A DNA stretch of 64,000 nt from Roseibium album (GCF_001404515.1 NZ_CXWE01000007.1:310001-374000), one strand, 5' to 3'; counted from the first letter of the stretch, positions 26,190 to 35,372 are shown. The notes: generated by a model not told the origin, from the letters alone. Made by a program: numbers and translations.

Positions 26190-27293
26190 ATGAAAATCAA
26201 ATCGGTCGAGATATTTCGCCACGATCTTCCGGTGAAGAACGGGCCATACACGATGGCCAACGCACAGGTCTGGGCTCTGGAATCGACATTGGTCAAGCTC
26301 GTTGCCGACAACGGTAAAGTTGGCTGGGGTGAGACATGCCCGGTCGGACCGACATATGCCGAAGCACATGCGCGCGGTGCGCAGGCTGCGCTCAGACAGT
26401 TGGCCCCGGCATTGATCGGCAAAGAGATCCAGCCGCTGACAATCAACAGGCTCATGCATGGTCAGCTCAACGGGCACAATTATGCCAAGGCAGCAGTCGA
26501 CATTGCCGCCCACGATCTGTTGGCAAGACACTACGATATCCGGGTTGCCGATCTGCTGGGTGGCGCGACACGGGAACGATTGCCGTCTTACTATGCGACA
26601 GGCGTAGGAGCGCCCGACGACATCGCGAGGCTGGCCGCGCAGAAACGGGATGAGGGATACCCGCGTCTGCAGATCAAGGTCGGCGGCCGTCCCGTGGAAC
26701 TCGATATCGAAACGATCCGCAAGGTCTGGGAAACGGTTTCAGCGTCTGGCATGCGGCTCGCCATCGACGGCAACCGGGGATGGACAACACGCGACGCGCT
26801 CCGTGTGAGCCGGGAATGCCAGGACATTCCATTCGTGATGGAGCAACCCTGCAACAGGATCGAGGATCTGGAAAAGATCCGGCCGCAGGTTTCCCACGGC
26901 ATTTACATGGATGAAAGCGGCGTCGATCTTGCCACCGCAATTCAAGCCGCAGGACGCGGGCTGGTAGATGGTTTCGGCATGAAGGTAACGCGGATCGGCG
27001 GTTTGCAGCAGATGGCCGCATTCAGGGATGTCTGTGAAGCATTCAATCTGCCCCATACATGCGATGATTCCTGGGGTGGTGACATCATCGCGGCCGCCTG
27101 CACTCATCTCGCCGCCACTGTGAAGCCGTCGCTCCTTGAAGGTGTCTGGCTTGCCGAACCCATGATCGAAACGCCCTATACGATAAATGAAGGCGTGAAA
27201 ATTCGCGAAGGCCACATCCGATTGCCGCAGGGCGCCGGACTTGGCATTGAGGTGAACGAAGCACTGTTCGGTGCGCCCATCGCCTCGTTCTGA
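26190..27293 (+). CDS. hpbD: Enolase-superfamily epimerase, HpbD-like (4-hydroxyproline betaine / proline betaine 2-epimerase)
   Basis: This 367-residue protein is of the muconate-lactonizing subgroup. Catalytic bases are K163 (QIKVGG) and K265 ([11 protein letters not shown]), and metal ligands D193 (AIDGN), E218 (VMEQP) and D241 (MDESG). These numbers and the surrounding [21 protein letters not shown] and [12 protein letters not shown] segments agree with what I remember of Pelagibaca HpbD, which racemises C2 of hydroxyproline betaine. Under catabolic conditions this leads to D-hydroxyproline. The start ATG 26190 matches the HpbD N terminus. It lies between an MttB homologue and two SDR genes, and an oxidase, DapA-family lyase and aldehyde dehydrogenase follow within 8 kb. 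Confidence 0.85.
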   Translation: MKIKSVEIFRHDLPVKNGPYTMANAQVWALESTLVKLVADNGKVGWGETCPVGPTYAEAHARGAQAALRQLAPALIGKEIQPLTINRLMHGQLNGHNYAKAAVDIAAHDLLARHYDIRVADLLGGATRERLPSYYATGVGAPDDIARLAAQKRDEGYPRLQIKVGGRPVELDIETIRKVWETVSASGMRLAIDGNRGWTTRDALRVSRECQDIPFVMEQPCNRIEDLEKIRPQVSHGIYMDESGVDLATAIQAAGRGLVDGFGMKVTRIGGLQQMAAFRDVCEAFNLPHTCDDSWGGDIIAAACTHLAATVKPSLLEGVWLAEPMIETPYTINEGVKIREGHIRLPQGAGLGIEVNEALFGAPIASF

Positions 27294-27307
27294 CCGGGAG
27301 ATCTCAC

Positions 27308-28039
27308 ATGCGATTTTCAGAAAAGCGTGTTCTGGTGACCGGAGCCGCAGGCGGCATCGGTCAGGTAATCACGAAGATGCTGCGGGCCGAGGGTGCAAGA
27401 GTGGCTGCCGCTGATCGAAACTGCGATGGCGTTGCGGCTGATGCGGTATTTGCCGGAAACCTGCTGGAGGCATCTTACGCTGACCGGCTGCCGGTGGTGA
27501 CGGCGGAGGCACTCGGCGGTCTCGATATCATCATCAACAATGCGGGCGTAATTTCCCGGGGCCCCGTGACCGAAACCAGTGATGCGGATTGGACGCTTTC
27601 GGTCGGTGTCAATGTGGAGGCACCTTTCCGGATCTGCCGCGCAGGTATTCCGATTATGGCTGCATCCGGTGGCGGCGCGATCGTCAATCTTGCATCGTGT
27701 TGGGGCGTGAACCCCGGTCCGAACCACGCGCTTTATTGCATGACAAAGGCCGCGATTGCCTCTCTGACCCGGTGTATGGGTCATGACCATGCCCATCAGG
27801 GTATCAGGATCAATGCGGTTTGCCCGAACGAAGTCGACACACCGATGTTGCGTTCCGGTTTCGAACAACGCGGCTTTGACCCGCAATCGGCAATCGAGGA
27901 ACTCGGCAAGACCGTTCCACTCGGACGGGTCGCCGCGCCCGCCGATATTGCGGAGGTCGTGTTGTTTCTTGCGTCCGACGCGGCCCGCTACATGTGTGGA
28001 TCCCTTGTCGAGGTCAATGGCGGAAAGTCGGTATCATGA
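27308..28039 (+). CDS. Short-chain dehydrogenase/reductase
   Basis: This 243-residue classical SDR has TGAAGGIG cofactor motif, NNAG, catalytic Ser in NLASCWG, and Tyr-Lys in YCMTK. The Asp after the second strand (AAADRN) suggests NAD preference. The start is 14 bases after the hpbD-like stop with GGGAG upstream. The stop overlaps the next SDR start (ATGA), so the two are translationally coupled. Substrate unknown; in context an alcohol or hydroxy group on a betaine or proline-derived intermediate. Confidence 0.88.
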   Translation: MRFSEKRVLVTGAAGGIGQVITKMLRAEGARVAAADRNCDGVAADAVFAGNLLEASYADRLPVVTAEALGGLDIIINNAGVISRGPVTETSDADWTLSVGVNVEAPFRICRAGIPIMAASGGGAIVNLASCWGVNPGPNHALYCMTKAAIASLTRCMGHDHAHQGIRINAVCPNEVDTPMLRSGFEQRGFDPQSAIEELGKTVPLGRVAAPADIAEVVLFLASDAARYMCGSLVEVNGGKSVS

Positions 28040-28770
28040 ATCGGTTCGAAGGCAAGGTTGCGATCGTTACCGGAGGGCGCAGCGGGATCGGCAGGGCCAT
28101 TGCCATGCGGCTGCGCGACGAGGGCGCCCGGGTGTTCACCGCACAGCGTGGCAAGGACCCTGACTTCGAACATGTGCCTGCAGACTTTGCAGATTTGGCT
28201 ATGCCCGAACGCATTGTCGGTGAAATTGCCGCGCGCGCGGGCCGATTGGATGTGCTCGTCAACAACGCAGGGATCATGCAGGAAGCCGTCGCAGAAGAGA
28301 TGGATCTTGACGACTGGCAGCGCTCTTTGAATGTCAATCTCACTGCGCCGTTCCTTCTGATCAAGCACGCGCTGCCGCATCTCAGGCAAAGCCGTGGTGC
28401 CATTGTGAACGTGGGATCCATCGAAGGCATCAGTTGCAATGCCCATCACGCCGCCTATTCGGCGTCGAAAGCGGGGTTGCATGGATTGACGCGTGCGGTG
28501 GCTGTTGATCATGGCAAGCATGGCATCAGGTGCAATGCCGTCGCGCCGGGCTGGATCGATACCGACCTCAATCTCGATTTCATCAACGCGATGCCGGATC
28601 CGGACGCCTTCAGGCGGGATGTCGGTGCTCTCCATCCGGTTGGACGAACCGGAAAACCGGCAGAAGTGGCCGCCCTTGTTGCGTTCCTCGCTGCTGAGGA
28701 GAACGGATTTGTCACGGGGCAGACTTATGTCGTGGATGGCGGGCGAATGACCCGGTTGAGCCTTCCCTGA
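28036..28770 (+). CDS. Short-chain dehydrogenase/reductase
   Basis: This 244-residue classical SDR has TGGRSGIG, NNAG, VGSIEG with the catalytic Ser, and YSASK with the Tyr-Lys pair. The segment after beta2 (FTAQRGKD) has Gln-Arg rather than Asp, which may favour NADP. ATG 28036 overlaps the stop of the preceding SDR by 4 bases. It is the last gene of the mttB-hpbD-SDR-SDR unit and is convergent with a LysR gene. It is similar to but clearly distinct from its neighbour, so the two may act on different stereoisomers (speculative). Confidence 0.88.
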   Translation: MNRFEGKVAIVTGGRSGIGRAIAMRLRDEGARVFTAQRGKDPDFEHVPADFADLAMPERIVGEIAARAGRLDVLVNNAGIMQEAVAEEMDLDDWQRSLNVNLTAPFLLIKHALPHLRQSRGAIVNVGSIEGISCNAHHAAYSASKAGLHGLTRAVAVDHGKHGIRCNAVAPGWIDTDLNLDFINAMPDPDAFRRDVGALHPVGRTGKPAEVAALVAFLAAEENGFVTGQTYVVDGGRMTRLSLP

Positions 28771-28829
28771 GCCGAAGCAGTTCGATTTAAGCCTGTCCAT
28801 CAATTGATCCAACATGCGATGGATGCACT

Positions 28830-29711
28830 CTAGATGATGGTCTCCGGCTGGCGTTGGTACACTGCACGAATAGCTGATTTCATAGAATTGATCAGGTTCG
28901 CATCCTGTTGGTCACCGACACCGACAACAAGTTTGGATGAAGGAGTTGGCGAAAATCCGTGAACCTCATCGAGGATCGTCATCGAACCGTCGATCGAGGA
29001 ACGACCGAGCAGACCGACAGCGACACCTGCCTCGACTGCCGCCTTTACTCCCGCCACGCTCTGGCTGGAATAGGCAACGCGGAAGGCTTTGTCACTCGCG
29101 GAAAGGGATTTGATTGCCGCGTCCCGCCACCAGCACGCACGGTCGAACAACGCCACGGGCAGAGGATCTGTCTCCAGAAGGTTCCTGTGCTTGCTGCTGA
29201 CCCAGTGCGTGGTGTCCTCGAATACGACCTCTTCGCTTGAAGACGGATTCTGAACCTCGTAGACAGCGAGATCAAGTCTGCCGCTGGACAGCATTACCGG
29301 AAATTCCGGGCTCAATGAGCAGGTCACGTCAAGCTGAACCTGCGGGTTCGCCTGTACGAACCTTCCGACGATCTGCGTCAGTTTTGTTCTGCCGTGATCG
29401 TCCGGGATTCCAAGCCGCAATGTCCCGCTCAGGGACGTGGACGTGAGGTCGCGCAGCGTCGCATCCAGCCTTGCGGTTACTTCCCTTGCCACCGGAAACA
29501 ATTGTTTTCCCGCATCCGTCAGGGTGACGCCGCGGCCGGTTCTGTGGAACACCGGTTGGTCGACGATCTGCTCAAGTCGCGCCATCTGGAGGCTTATTGC
29601 GGACTGAGACCTTCCGATTCTCAGTCCGCCCTCCGTGATGCTGCCTGTTTCGGCAACGGCAAGAAAAGTGCGCAAGAGATCACTGTCGAGATGTTGCATC
29701 GGTTTTACCAA
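28830..29711 (-). CDS. LysR-family transcriptional regulator
   Basis: This 293-residue LTTR has its HTH in residues about 8-65 (LLRTFLAVAETGSITEG, RSQSAISLQMARLE), followed by a periplasmic-binding-like effector domain. An ATG four codons in (29699) is an equally good start, as neither has a strong Shine-Dalgarno. It is divergent from the permease gene at 29792, with a T-N11-A box between them, so that permease is its most likely target. The effector is unknown. Confidence 0.9.
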   Translation of the reverse strand: MVKPMQHLDSDLLRTFLAVAETGSITEGGLRIGRSQSAISLQMARLEQIVDQPVFHRTGRGVTLTDAGKQLFPVAREVTARLDATLRDLTSTSLSGTLRLGIPDDHGRTKLTQIVGRFVQANPQVQLDVTCSLSPEFPVMLSSGRLDLAVYEVQNPSSSEEVVFEDTTHWVSSKHRNLLETDPLPVALFDRACWWRDAAIKSLSASDKAFRVAYSSQSVAGVKAAVEAGVAVGLLGRSSIDGSMTILDEVHGFSPTPSSKLVVGVGDQQDANLINSMKSAIRAVYQRQPETII

Positions 29712-29728
29712 TATCAGAAATTAAAGAT

Positions 29729-29747
29729 ATTCGTTTTTCTTATGAAT
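29729..29747. promoter_or_regulatory. LysR-type box (ATTC-N11-GAAT)
   Basis: ATTC (29729-29732) and GAAT (29744-29747) are perfect dyad arms around 11 bases, the classical T-N11-A LysR recognition layout. It sits in the 80-base AT-rich gap between the divergent LysR and permease genes. Confidence 0.55.
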
Positions 29748-29791
29748 GATTTGCTTCTATCGTGCAACCACAAACGATAGGAGCCAAAAAA

Positions 29792-30823
29792 ATGGATGTC
29801 CGTGGCACTGCTTTGACCGCGATCAGGATCCGGTCGCTTCGACTGGCTGCTTGCGTCGCTCTGATGATCCTGCCCGTCGCCATCTGGCCGGGTTTTTTCT
29901 GGGAAGGGTTCAAATTCTCGATACTTGGTCTTGTTGCCGTCTCGCCGCTAGTCGTTCCCGGCATTGCGCTGACGGCGTGGATCATCGCCAGCGGCGCGGA
30001 CAGCAAGATAAGGCTCGCGTTCGAGGGCAATCATGGTCGATCAATTCTTATGGCCTCGTTGATCGGGGCAATTACGCCGGTCTGTGGCGTCACCGTGCTT
30101 CCGCTTATGGCAGGACTTCTGGGAGCCGGTGTTCCTTTGGCACCCGTCATGGCGTTCTGGCTGTCGTCACCGATCACTGATCCGGCGATGCTGGCGACAA
30201 CAGCGGCAACACTTGGAATGCCGTTTGCGATCGGCAAGACGCTGGCAGCCTTCGGCATGGGTCTGCTTGGCGGCTTTGTCACATCGCTGGTTTTTCGACA
30301 GCAAAGCGGCATAACTGCCTTGAGATCCAACAGGTTGACAGTGTCGTCTTCCGCCTGTGCCTGCGGACAGGACAACGGTTTCAACCCGTATGTCTGGCAG
30401 GACAGTGAAAGGACTACCGTCCTGAAAAGGCAGGCTTATTCGACAACGCGCCTCATCCTGATCTGTCTGATACCGGCCTTTTTTGCCGAATATGCACTCA
30501 ATACAGCTCTCACGCCCGGAGCGCTTGCGACCTATGTCGGAAACGACAATTGGTGGTCGATACCCATGGCGGTCTTTGTCGGCGCACCGGCATACATTGA
30601 CGGCTATGCGGCTCTGCCTCTGACCCGCGCCCTTCTGGACAACGGCATGGCAGCAGGTGCCGCGATGGCGTTTCTCGTTGCAGGAGGGGTAGTCAGTATC
30701 TGGGGCGCTCTTGCGATCTTCCCGGTTCTGCGGCTGAAGCCGTTTCTGCTGTACCTGGTGCTGGCGGTGATCGGGTCACTTTTGTCCGGTTACCTTTTCG
30801 AGTGGTACTTCCGAACTGCTTGA
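29792..30823 (+). CDS. Permease of the DUF318/ArsP-YraQ family
   Basis: This is a 343-residue polytopic membrane protein with about eight hydrophobic segments in two halves. ITPVCGVTVLPLMAGLLGAG with ...FWLSSPITDPAM corresponds to the conserved cysteine-containing helix and P-x-T segment of the COG0701 permeases. The C-terminal FLVAGGVVSIWGALAIFPVLR is also family-like. The central cytoplasmic loop carries SSACACGQDNG, a Cys-x-Cys motif that might bind metal or metalloid. ArsP exports trivalent organoarsenicals, but that role is not established here. ATG 29792 follows TAGGAGCC. Divergent from a LysR gene; unrelated in kind to the surrounding betaine genes. Confidence 0.68.
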   Translation: MDVRGTALTAIRIRSLRLAACVALMILPVAIWPGFFWEGFKFSILGLVAVSPLVVPGIALTAWIIASGADSKIRLAFEGNHGRSILMASLIGAITPVCGVTVLPLMAGLLGAGVPLAPVMAFWLSSPITDPAMLATTAATLGMPFAIGKTLAAFGMGLLGGFVTSLVFRQQSGITALRSNRLTVSSSACACGQDNGFNPYVWQDSERTTVLKRQAYSTTRLILICLIPAFFAEYALNTALTPGALATYVGNDNWWSIPMAVFVGAPAYIDGYAALPLTRALLDNGMAAGAAMAFLVAGGVVSIWGALAIFPVLRLKPFLLYLVLAVIGSLLSGYLFEWYFRTA

Positions 30824-30828
30824 ACGAT

Positions 30829-32172
30829 CTACTCTGCCGCCGCCCGCCATTCCTTCCAGCGCAGGACCATGTTGGCTCCGATCTCGCGAAAGGGCTGCGG
30901 CGGCAGTTTCGTCGGCGAAGCCTCCGTGCCGAAGTGGCGGGTGATTTTACTGGAAACGCCAAAGGCAAGATCTGCAGCGCCAATACCGGTAAGGGTTCCG
31001 CGCGCTGTGCCGAGGCCGTTCTGTACACAGCCGGAAAATACACCGTCCTCCAGTTCCCGCATGACAGCCACCGAATTGAGACTGAGGCACAGATGCCCAG
31101 CCCACCTGTATTCCATTTGCATTCCTGCAAGCTGTGGAAACCGTTGATCGAATTTCCGCTGCATCACGCCCGCCGCCCGCTCCAGGCTTTTCGGTTCAGG
31201 GCGCATGTTCGGTTTCAGAAGCGCGCAAGTGCGCGTCACGATCCGGTTGCCGCCTTGGTCAGTATCGATGCGGCGCATTGTCGTTCCCATCGGATCCGAA
31301 GGCGTCACGCCCCATCTCGGGGAGCCGCCCAGTCTTGAAACGGCGTCGGCGTCCAGTTCCGGCGTCATGACGGCGAACAGGAAGAGTTGCATCAACCGGT
31401 CGCGTTCAAAGCCGAAGCTTTCAAGGTGACCATTCACGGTCAGTATTATCTTCTGTGTCGCAATGTCGCCTTCGGGTGTGACGACCTTCCACGCGCCTCC
31501 CTGGCGTAAAAACCGATGTACGGGACTATGTTCGAAAATGCGGACACCGACACGCCGCAACCCGTCCACCAGCCCGCGAACATACCCCGCGGGCTGAAGC
31601 ATGATGGTGCCGGGCGTATAGAGCCCGGAAAGATAGTGACGGCTCCCTGTGATCTCCGTCATCTGTGCGGCATCCAGCATGTCAAAGGCCTCGCCGAGAC
31701 CTTGGAGATGTGTTGCATAGCTTTCGTTGTGCTGGACGGCCTTGGCGCTGGCCGCACCGTTGATCTTGCCGGCACGATCAAAGAAATTCGGATTGATGCC
31801 GTAGTCTTCAACTGCTTCACCGGCAAAGGCGATCGCCTGCCGGTTCAAGGATGTGATCGCCTGGTCATCGCCCGCACCTGCATAATCTTCCGAATTCAGC
31901 TCATGCGGCAGATCGATCATGAAACCTGAATTCCGGCCGGCGGAACTTTCCGCAACTCGGCAGGCATCCAGAACGGCAATTTTCAGGGCAGGATCAATCT
32001 GGGTCAGGCGCCGTGCTGCAGACAGCCCCGCAAAACCCGCGCCGATGACGACAACATCGGCGGTTGTCGAGCCTGCCAGGGTCTGAGGCGCGGGCTGGTC
32101 CGCCAGTATCCGGTTCCAGGCTGCGGGTCCTGGCAAGTCCGGCAACGTCTTGGCGGACCAGGTTGATGTCAT
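30829..32172 (-). CDS. FAD-dependent amine/amino-acid oxidase (DAO family, PuuB-like)
   Basis: This 447-residue flavoenzyme has an N-terminal dinucleotide-binding motif DVVVIGAGFAGLSAARRL at about 39-56 and the SSAGRNSGFM segment characteristic of PuuB/glycine-oxidase-like DAO proteins. Family members oxidise the C-N bond of amines and D- or N-methyl amino acids. It is the last gene of the GntR-dapA-ALDH-oxidase operon; its start overlaps the aldehyde dehydrogenase stop (ATGA). Given the HpbD-like epimerase nearby, oxidation of cis-4-hydroxy-D-proline to pyrroline-hydroxycarboxylate is a reasonable hypothesis. Gamma-glutamyl-polyamine oxidation is the alternative suggested by the PuuC-like partner. 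Confidence 0.82.
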   Translation of the reverse strand: MTSTWSAKTLPDLPGPAAWNRILADQPAPQTLAGSTTADVVVIGAGFAGLSAARRLTQIDPALKIAVLDACRVAESSAGRNSGFMIDLPHELNSEDYAGAGDDQAITSLNRQAIAFAGEAVEDYGINPNFFDRAGKINGAASAKAVQHNESYATHLQGLGEAFDMLDAAQMTEITGSRHYLSGLYTPGTIMLQPAGYVRGLVDGLRRVGVRIFEHSPVHRFLRQGGAWKVVTPEGDIATQKIILTVNGHLESFGFERDRLMQLFLFAVMTPELDADAVSRLGGSPRWGVTPSDPMGTTMRRIDTDQGGNRIVTRTCALLKPNMRPEPKSLERAAGVMQRKFDQRFPQLAGMQMEYRWAGHLCLSLNSVAVMRELEDGVFSGCVQNGLGTARGTLTGIGAADLAFGVSSKITRHFGTEASPTKLPPQPFREIGANMVLRWKEWRAAAE

Positions 32173-33674
32173 CCGACAGCCTCGTCCTCGTCGTCGGACA
32201 GATCCAGCCAGATCGTTTTGATCTGCGTGTACTGGTCGTGGGCAGCAAGGCTGTTGTCCCGCCCGCCAAAGCCGGACTGTTTGAAGCCGCCGAACGGTGT
32301 TGCGATATCACCTTCACCGAAGCAGTTGACGGTGACGGTTCCCGCGCGAATGGCACGCGCGCCGCGCAGGGCCTTTTTGGCGTTGGCTGTGAAGATCGAA
32401 GCGGCCAGTCCGTATTCGGTGGAGTTTGCCAGCTCGATTGCCTCGTCGAACCCCTTGACGGTCATGACATTCAGCACGGGCCCAAAGATTTCTTCCTGCG
32501 CAACGCGTGACCCGCGCGAGGCTTCCAGAATGGTCGGTTCGACAAAGGCACCGTCATGAGCCTTGCCGCCCATCAGTACGGTTGCCCCGGTCTCCAGATA
32601 GGAACAGACCTTGCCGAAGTGATCTGATGACACCAGTGCCCCGACCCGGTGCTCGGGATCAAGCGGGTCGCCCATGGTCCATTCCCGGGCATGTGCGAAG
32701 ATCCGCTCCAGCAATGCGTCCTTGATCTCCTCTTCGACGATCAGGCGTGAGCTTGCCGAGCAGTTTTCACCCATGTTCCAGAACGCGCCATTGACCACGT
32801 GAGCGGCAACGCGGTCGAGATTTTCGGCATCCCTCAAAACGACGCTCGGGTTCTTGCCTCCCATTTCCAGAACCACTTCCTTCAGGTTGCTGTCGGCCGC
32901 ATACCGCAGGAAACGCCGCCCGGTCTCGGTCGAACCGGTGAAGGAAATCATGTCGACGTCCATGTGCCGGCCGAGCGGTTCGCCGACTTCCGGGCCGGTT
33001 CCCGGCACAATGTTCAGGACACCGCGCGGAATACCGGCTTCCATTGCAAGTTCGGCAACGCGCAAGGCAGTCAGTGACGTTTCTTCAGCCGGTTTCACCA
33101 CGACCGAACACCCTGCTGCCAGCGCCGGTCCGATCTTCCAGGCAAGCATCAGCAGCGGGAAGTTCCAGGGAAGAACTAGGCCGACGACACCGACCGGTTC
33201 GCGCACGATCATGGCGATATGATCGTCGGAAGCCGGCGAAACCTGATCATAGATCTTGTCAATGGCTTCCGCGTGCCACTTTATGCAGCTGATCGTTTCG
33301 GGAACATCGACAGTTTCGCAGTCGAATATTGTCTTGCCGCTGTCGAGGCTTTCCATCACCGCAAGCTCTCGCCGGTTGCGGGTCAGCAGTTTTGCAAAGC
33401 GGATCAGAATGTCCTTGCGTTCCGATGGATGCAGTTTCGACCAGCGTCCGTCGTCAAAGGCTTCGCGTGCTTTCACAACGGCGAATTCGACGTCCTCGGC
33501 GCCGCAGGCCGCGACCTCTGCAAGGGTGTCGCCCGTCGCGGGATTGACGGTTGAAAACGTCTTGCCCGAATGCGCGGGCCGGTAACTGCCGTCAATGAAC
33601 GCGCTGGTCGGCAGAGCAAGTTTGGCCGCGAGCGTTTTGTATTCCTCGCGCGTCAGAAGATCCGTCATGCTCAT
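32169..33674 (-). CDS. NAD(P)-dependent aldehyde dehydrogenase (PuuC-like; possible 2-oxoglutarate semialdehyde DH)
   Basis: This 501-residue ALDH has the catalytic Cys305 (MGENCSASS), general base Glu270 (LEMGGKNP), and the oxyanion Asn171 in PWNFPLLM. The FTGSTETGRRF cofactor loop and GGFKQSGFGG C-terminal motif are present. Overall it resembles gamma-glutamyl-aminobutyraldehyde dehydrogenase PuuC. It is coupled by 4-base overlaps to the DapA-family gene before it and the oxidase gene after it. In a hydroxyproline pathway it would oxidise 2-oxoglutarate semialdehyde to 2-oxoglutarate; that is inference from context only. Confidence 0.85.
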   Translation of the reverse strand: MSMTDLLTREEYKTLAAKLALPTSAFIDGSYRPAHSGKTFSTVNPATGDTLAEVAACGAEDVEFAVVKAREAFDDGRWSKLHPSERKDILIRFAKLLTRNRRELAVMESLDSGKTIFDCETVDVPETISCIKWHAEAIDKIYDQVSPASDDHIAMIVREPVGVVGLVLPWNFPLLMLAWKIGPALAAGCSVVVKPAEETSLTALRVAELAMEAGIPRGVLNIVPGTGPEVGEPLGRHMDVDMISFTGSTETGRRFLRYAADSNLKEVVLEMGGKNPSVVLRDAENLDRVAAHVVNGAFWNMGENCSASSRLIVEEEIKDALLERIFAHAREWTMGDPLDPEHRVGALVSSDHFGKVCSYLETGATVLMGGKAHDGAFVEPTILEASRGSRVAQEEIFGPVLNVMTVKGFDEAIELANSTEYGLAASIFTANAKKALRGARAIRAGTVTVNCFGEGDIATPFGGFKQSGFGGRDNSLAAHDQYTQIKTIWLDLSDDEDEAVG

Positions 33675-34588
33675 GCTCCCGCCGTAATGTCTTCAATTGT
33701 GGATTTCAGAACCCGGATAACCTGTTCCAGCTGCCGCTTGTCGTCCTTGTTGAGCGCTTTCAGCGGCGGGCGTGGCGGGCCTGCGTCGAGGCCGGTCATT
33801 TCGACACCGTGCTTGACGCATTGAATGAACTTTCCACCCTGCTCAAGGACACGCATCAATGGCATCATTGCCGACATGATCCTGCGACCCTTGGAAAAGT
33901 CACCTTCAACGGCACAGGCCTTGTAGAGCGCGACATGCTCGTGCGGCAGGAAGTTCGATCCGGCACAGACCCAGCTGCGCGCACCCCAGGCAAAAAACTC
34001 CAATGCCTGGTCGTCCATGCCGCAGGACATCTGGATGTGCGGGTAATCTCGCGCCAGAAGGTGCACCCGATTGATGTCGCCCGAGCTTTCCTTGATTGCG
34101 CAGACATTGCGCGAACGGCCAACGCGGTCGAGAAATTCCTCACCCATGTTGACACCCATCCGGCCCGGGTAGTTGTAGAGCATGATCGGCAGGTCTGCGG
34201 CCCTGTCGATGGTCAGTACATTCAGGGCATTTTCCCGCTCCGTGGGCACTGCATAGGGCGGGGTTGCGACAAGAAGGGCATCTGCACCCATTCCAGCGCC
34301 CCCTTCGGCGAGCGCGATCGAATCCGGCGTCCGCATGGTGCCGGTGCCGACAATGAGAGGGAGGCGTCCGTCGAGTTTGTCCTTGGTGAACCGGGCAAGT
34401 TCAAGACGTTCTTCAACCGTCTGGGTATAGTTCTCGCCGGTCGAGCCGCCGGATATCAAACCCTGTACGCCACTGTCTACCAGATGATCGATCACTCGTT
34501 CCAAGGCGCTCCACACGACACGACCGTCGTCGTCATAGGGGGTGACCACGGGCGTATAAATGCCCTCGAAAGCCATTATGGGTGTCAT
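33671..34588 (-). CDS. DapA-family lyase/deaminase (candidate pyrroline-4-hydroxy-2-carboxylate deaminase)
   Basis: This 305-residue class I aldolase-type TIM barrel of the dihydrodipicolinate synthase superfamily has Schiff-base Lys166 in CAIKESSGD, catalytic Tyr138 in LYNYPG, and the GGSTGE loop at 47-52. It is not the housekeeping DapA, judging by its place after a GntR gene and before aldehyde dehydrogenase and amine oxidase genes. One superfamily member, LhpC/HypD-type deaminase, converts the pyrroline from D-hydroxyproline to 2-oxoglutarate semialdehyde, which fits the gene set. Other aldolase activities remain possible. ATG 34588 follows GAGGAAAAA. Confidence 0.85.
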   Translation of the reverse strand: MTPIMAFEGIYTPVVTPYDDDGRVVWSALERVIDHLVDSGVQGLISGGSTGENYTQTVEERLELARFTKDKLDGRLPLIVGTGTMRTPDSIALAEGGAGMGADALLVATPPYAVPTERENALNVLTIDRAADLPIMLYNYPGRMGVNMGEEFLDRVGRSRNVCAIKESSGDINRVHLLARDYPHIQMSCGMDDQALEFFAWGARSWVCAGSNFLPHEHVALYKACAVEGDFSKGRRIMSAMMPLMRVLEQGGKFIQCVKHGVEMTGLDAGPPRPPLKALNKDDKRQLEQVIRVLKSTIEDITAGA

Positions 34589-34595
34589 TTTTTCC

Positions 34596-35318
34596 TCATG
34601 CGGATTTCTGTTTCGCCGTTACACCCAGCGGGGCGCCGAGAGGTGCCTCAAGCCCGTCAGGCATCACGAACAATTCGATCTGGTCGCGCGACAGGGCCCA
34701 GTGTTCCAGCGCCAGTTCACTTGCCCGGTCCTCGTCGCCGGTTTCGATACAGGCGATCATTTCGTCATGCTGCTGGCAGGCAAGGGCAAGCCGGTCATCC
34801 TTCGCACCGGATTTCGGGCGAAAAAACGTCATGGCAATGCGGGTGTGATCGATCAGGAGCCGGTCAAGGCTCGCCAGGAGGTAGCTGTTGCCGGCCATCT
34901 GCCCGGTGATCCGGTGGAACTTGTCGTTGGTGAGCGCACGGTCTGTTGTATCGCCTGTTCTCAGGGCGGTCCGGAAGGCTTCCTGCGCGCTTTTGAGATC
35001 TTCGATCTGCGAAGGCCTGGCATTTTGAACCGCAAGCCGCAGGACGGCACTGTAGATCAGTGGCGCTGCGAGAAAGAAGTCTCGCAGTGTGTAGTGCGAC
35101 ATGTCGGAGACACGCGCACCGCGGTTCAGCTGCAGCGTGACATAGCCTTCCCCCGAAAGCTGCTGCAGCACCTCGCGCAAAGGTGTTCGCGACAGGCCGT
35201 ACCGGTCACAAAGCTCGCTCTCCTCCAAAGCACTGCCCGGCTGGCGCTCAAGCGTTAGAATTTCGCGCTTCAGATCCTCATAGGCAACCGATTTGGCTGT
35301 GCCGCGCACGTTGGGCAT
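34596..35318 (-). CDS. GntR-family regulator, FCD (FadR) subfamily
   Basis: This 240-residue regulator has an N-terminal winged HTH (YEDLKREILTLERQPG, LCDRYGLSRTPLREVLQQL) and an all-helical FCD domain with the metal/ligand residues in NDKFHRIT and the QQHDEMI / ALEHW histidines. ATG 35318 has CGGAGCGG upstream and gives the normal length; a much longer in-frame extension lacks support. It heads the operon of DapA-family, aldehyde dehydrogenase and oxidase genes 7 bases downstream, and is divergent from an AraC-family gene. A dyad at 35352-35372 is its probable operator. Confidence 0.9.
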   Translation of the reverse strand: MPNVRGTAKSVAYEDLKREILTLERQPGSALEESELCDRYGLSRTPLREVLQQLSGEGYVTLQLNRGARVSDMSHYTLRDFFLAAPLIYSAVLRLAVQNARPSQIEDLKSAQEAFRTALRTGDTTDRALTNDKFHRITGQMAGNSYLLASLDRLLIDHTRIAMTFFRPKSGAKDDRLALACQQHDEMIACIETGDEDRASELALEHWALSRDQIELFVMPDGLEAPLGAPLGVTAKQKSA

Positions 35319-35351
35319 GGAACCGCTCCGTTTCGATTTTTGTTGACCTGC

Positions 35352-35372
35352 TTGTATACATGATGAATACAA
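35352..35372. promoter_or_regulatory. Candidate GntR operator (TTGTAT-N9-ATACAA)
   Basis: TTGTAT (35352-35357) and ATACAA (35367-35372) are perfect arms in the AT-rich gap between the divergent GntR (start 35318) and AraC (start 35448) genes. A further half-site-like TTATACAAAT lies at 35387-35396. FCD-type GntR proteins commonly bind TTGTATACAA-like dyads, so binding and autoregulation are plausible. Confidence 0.5.
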
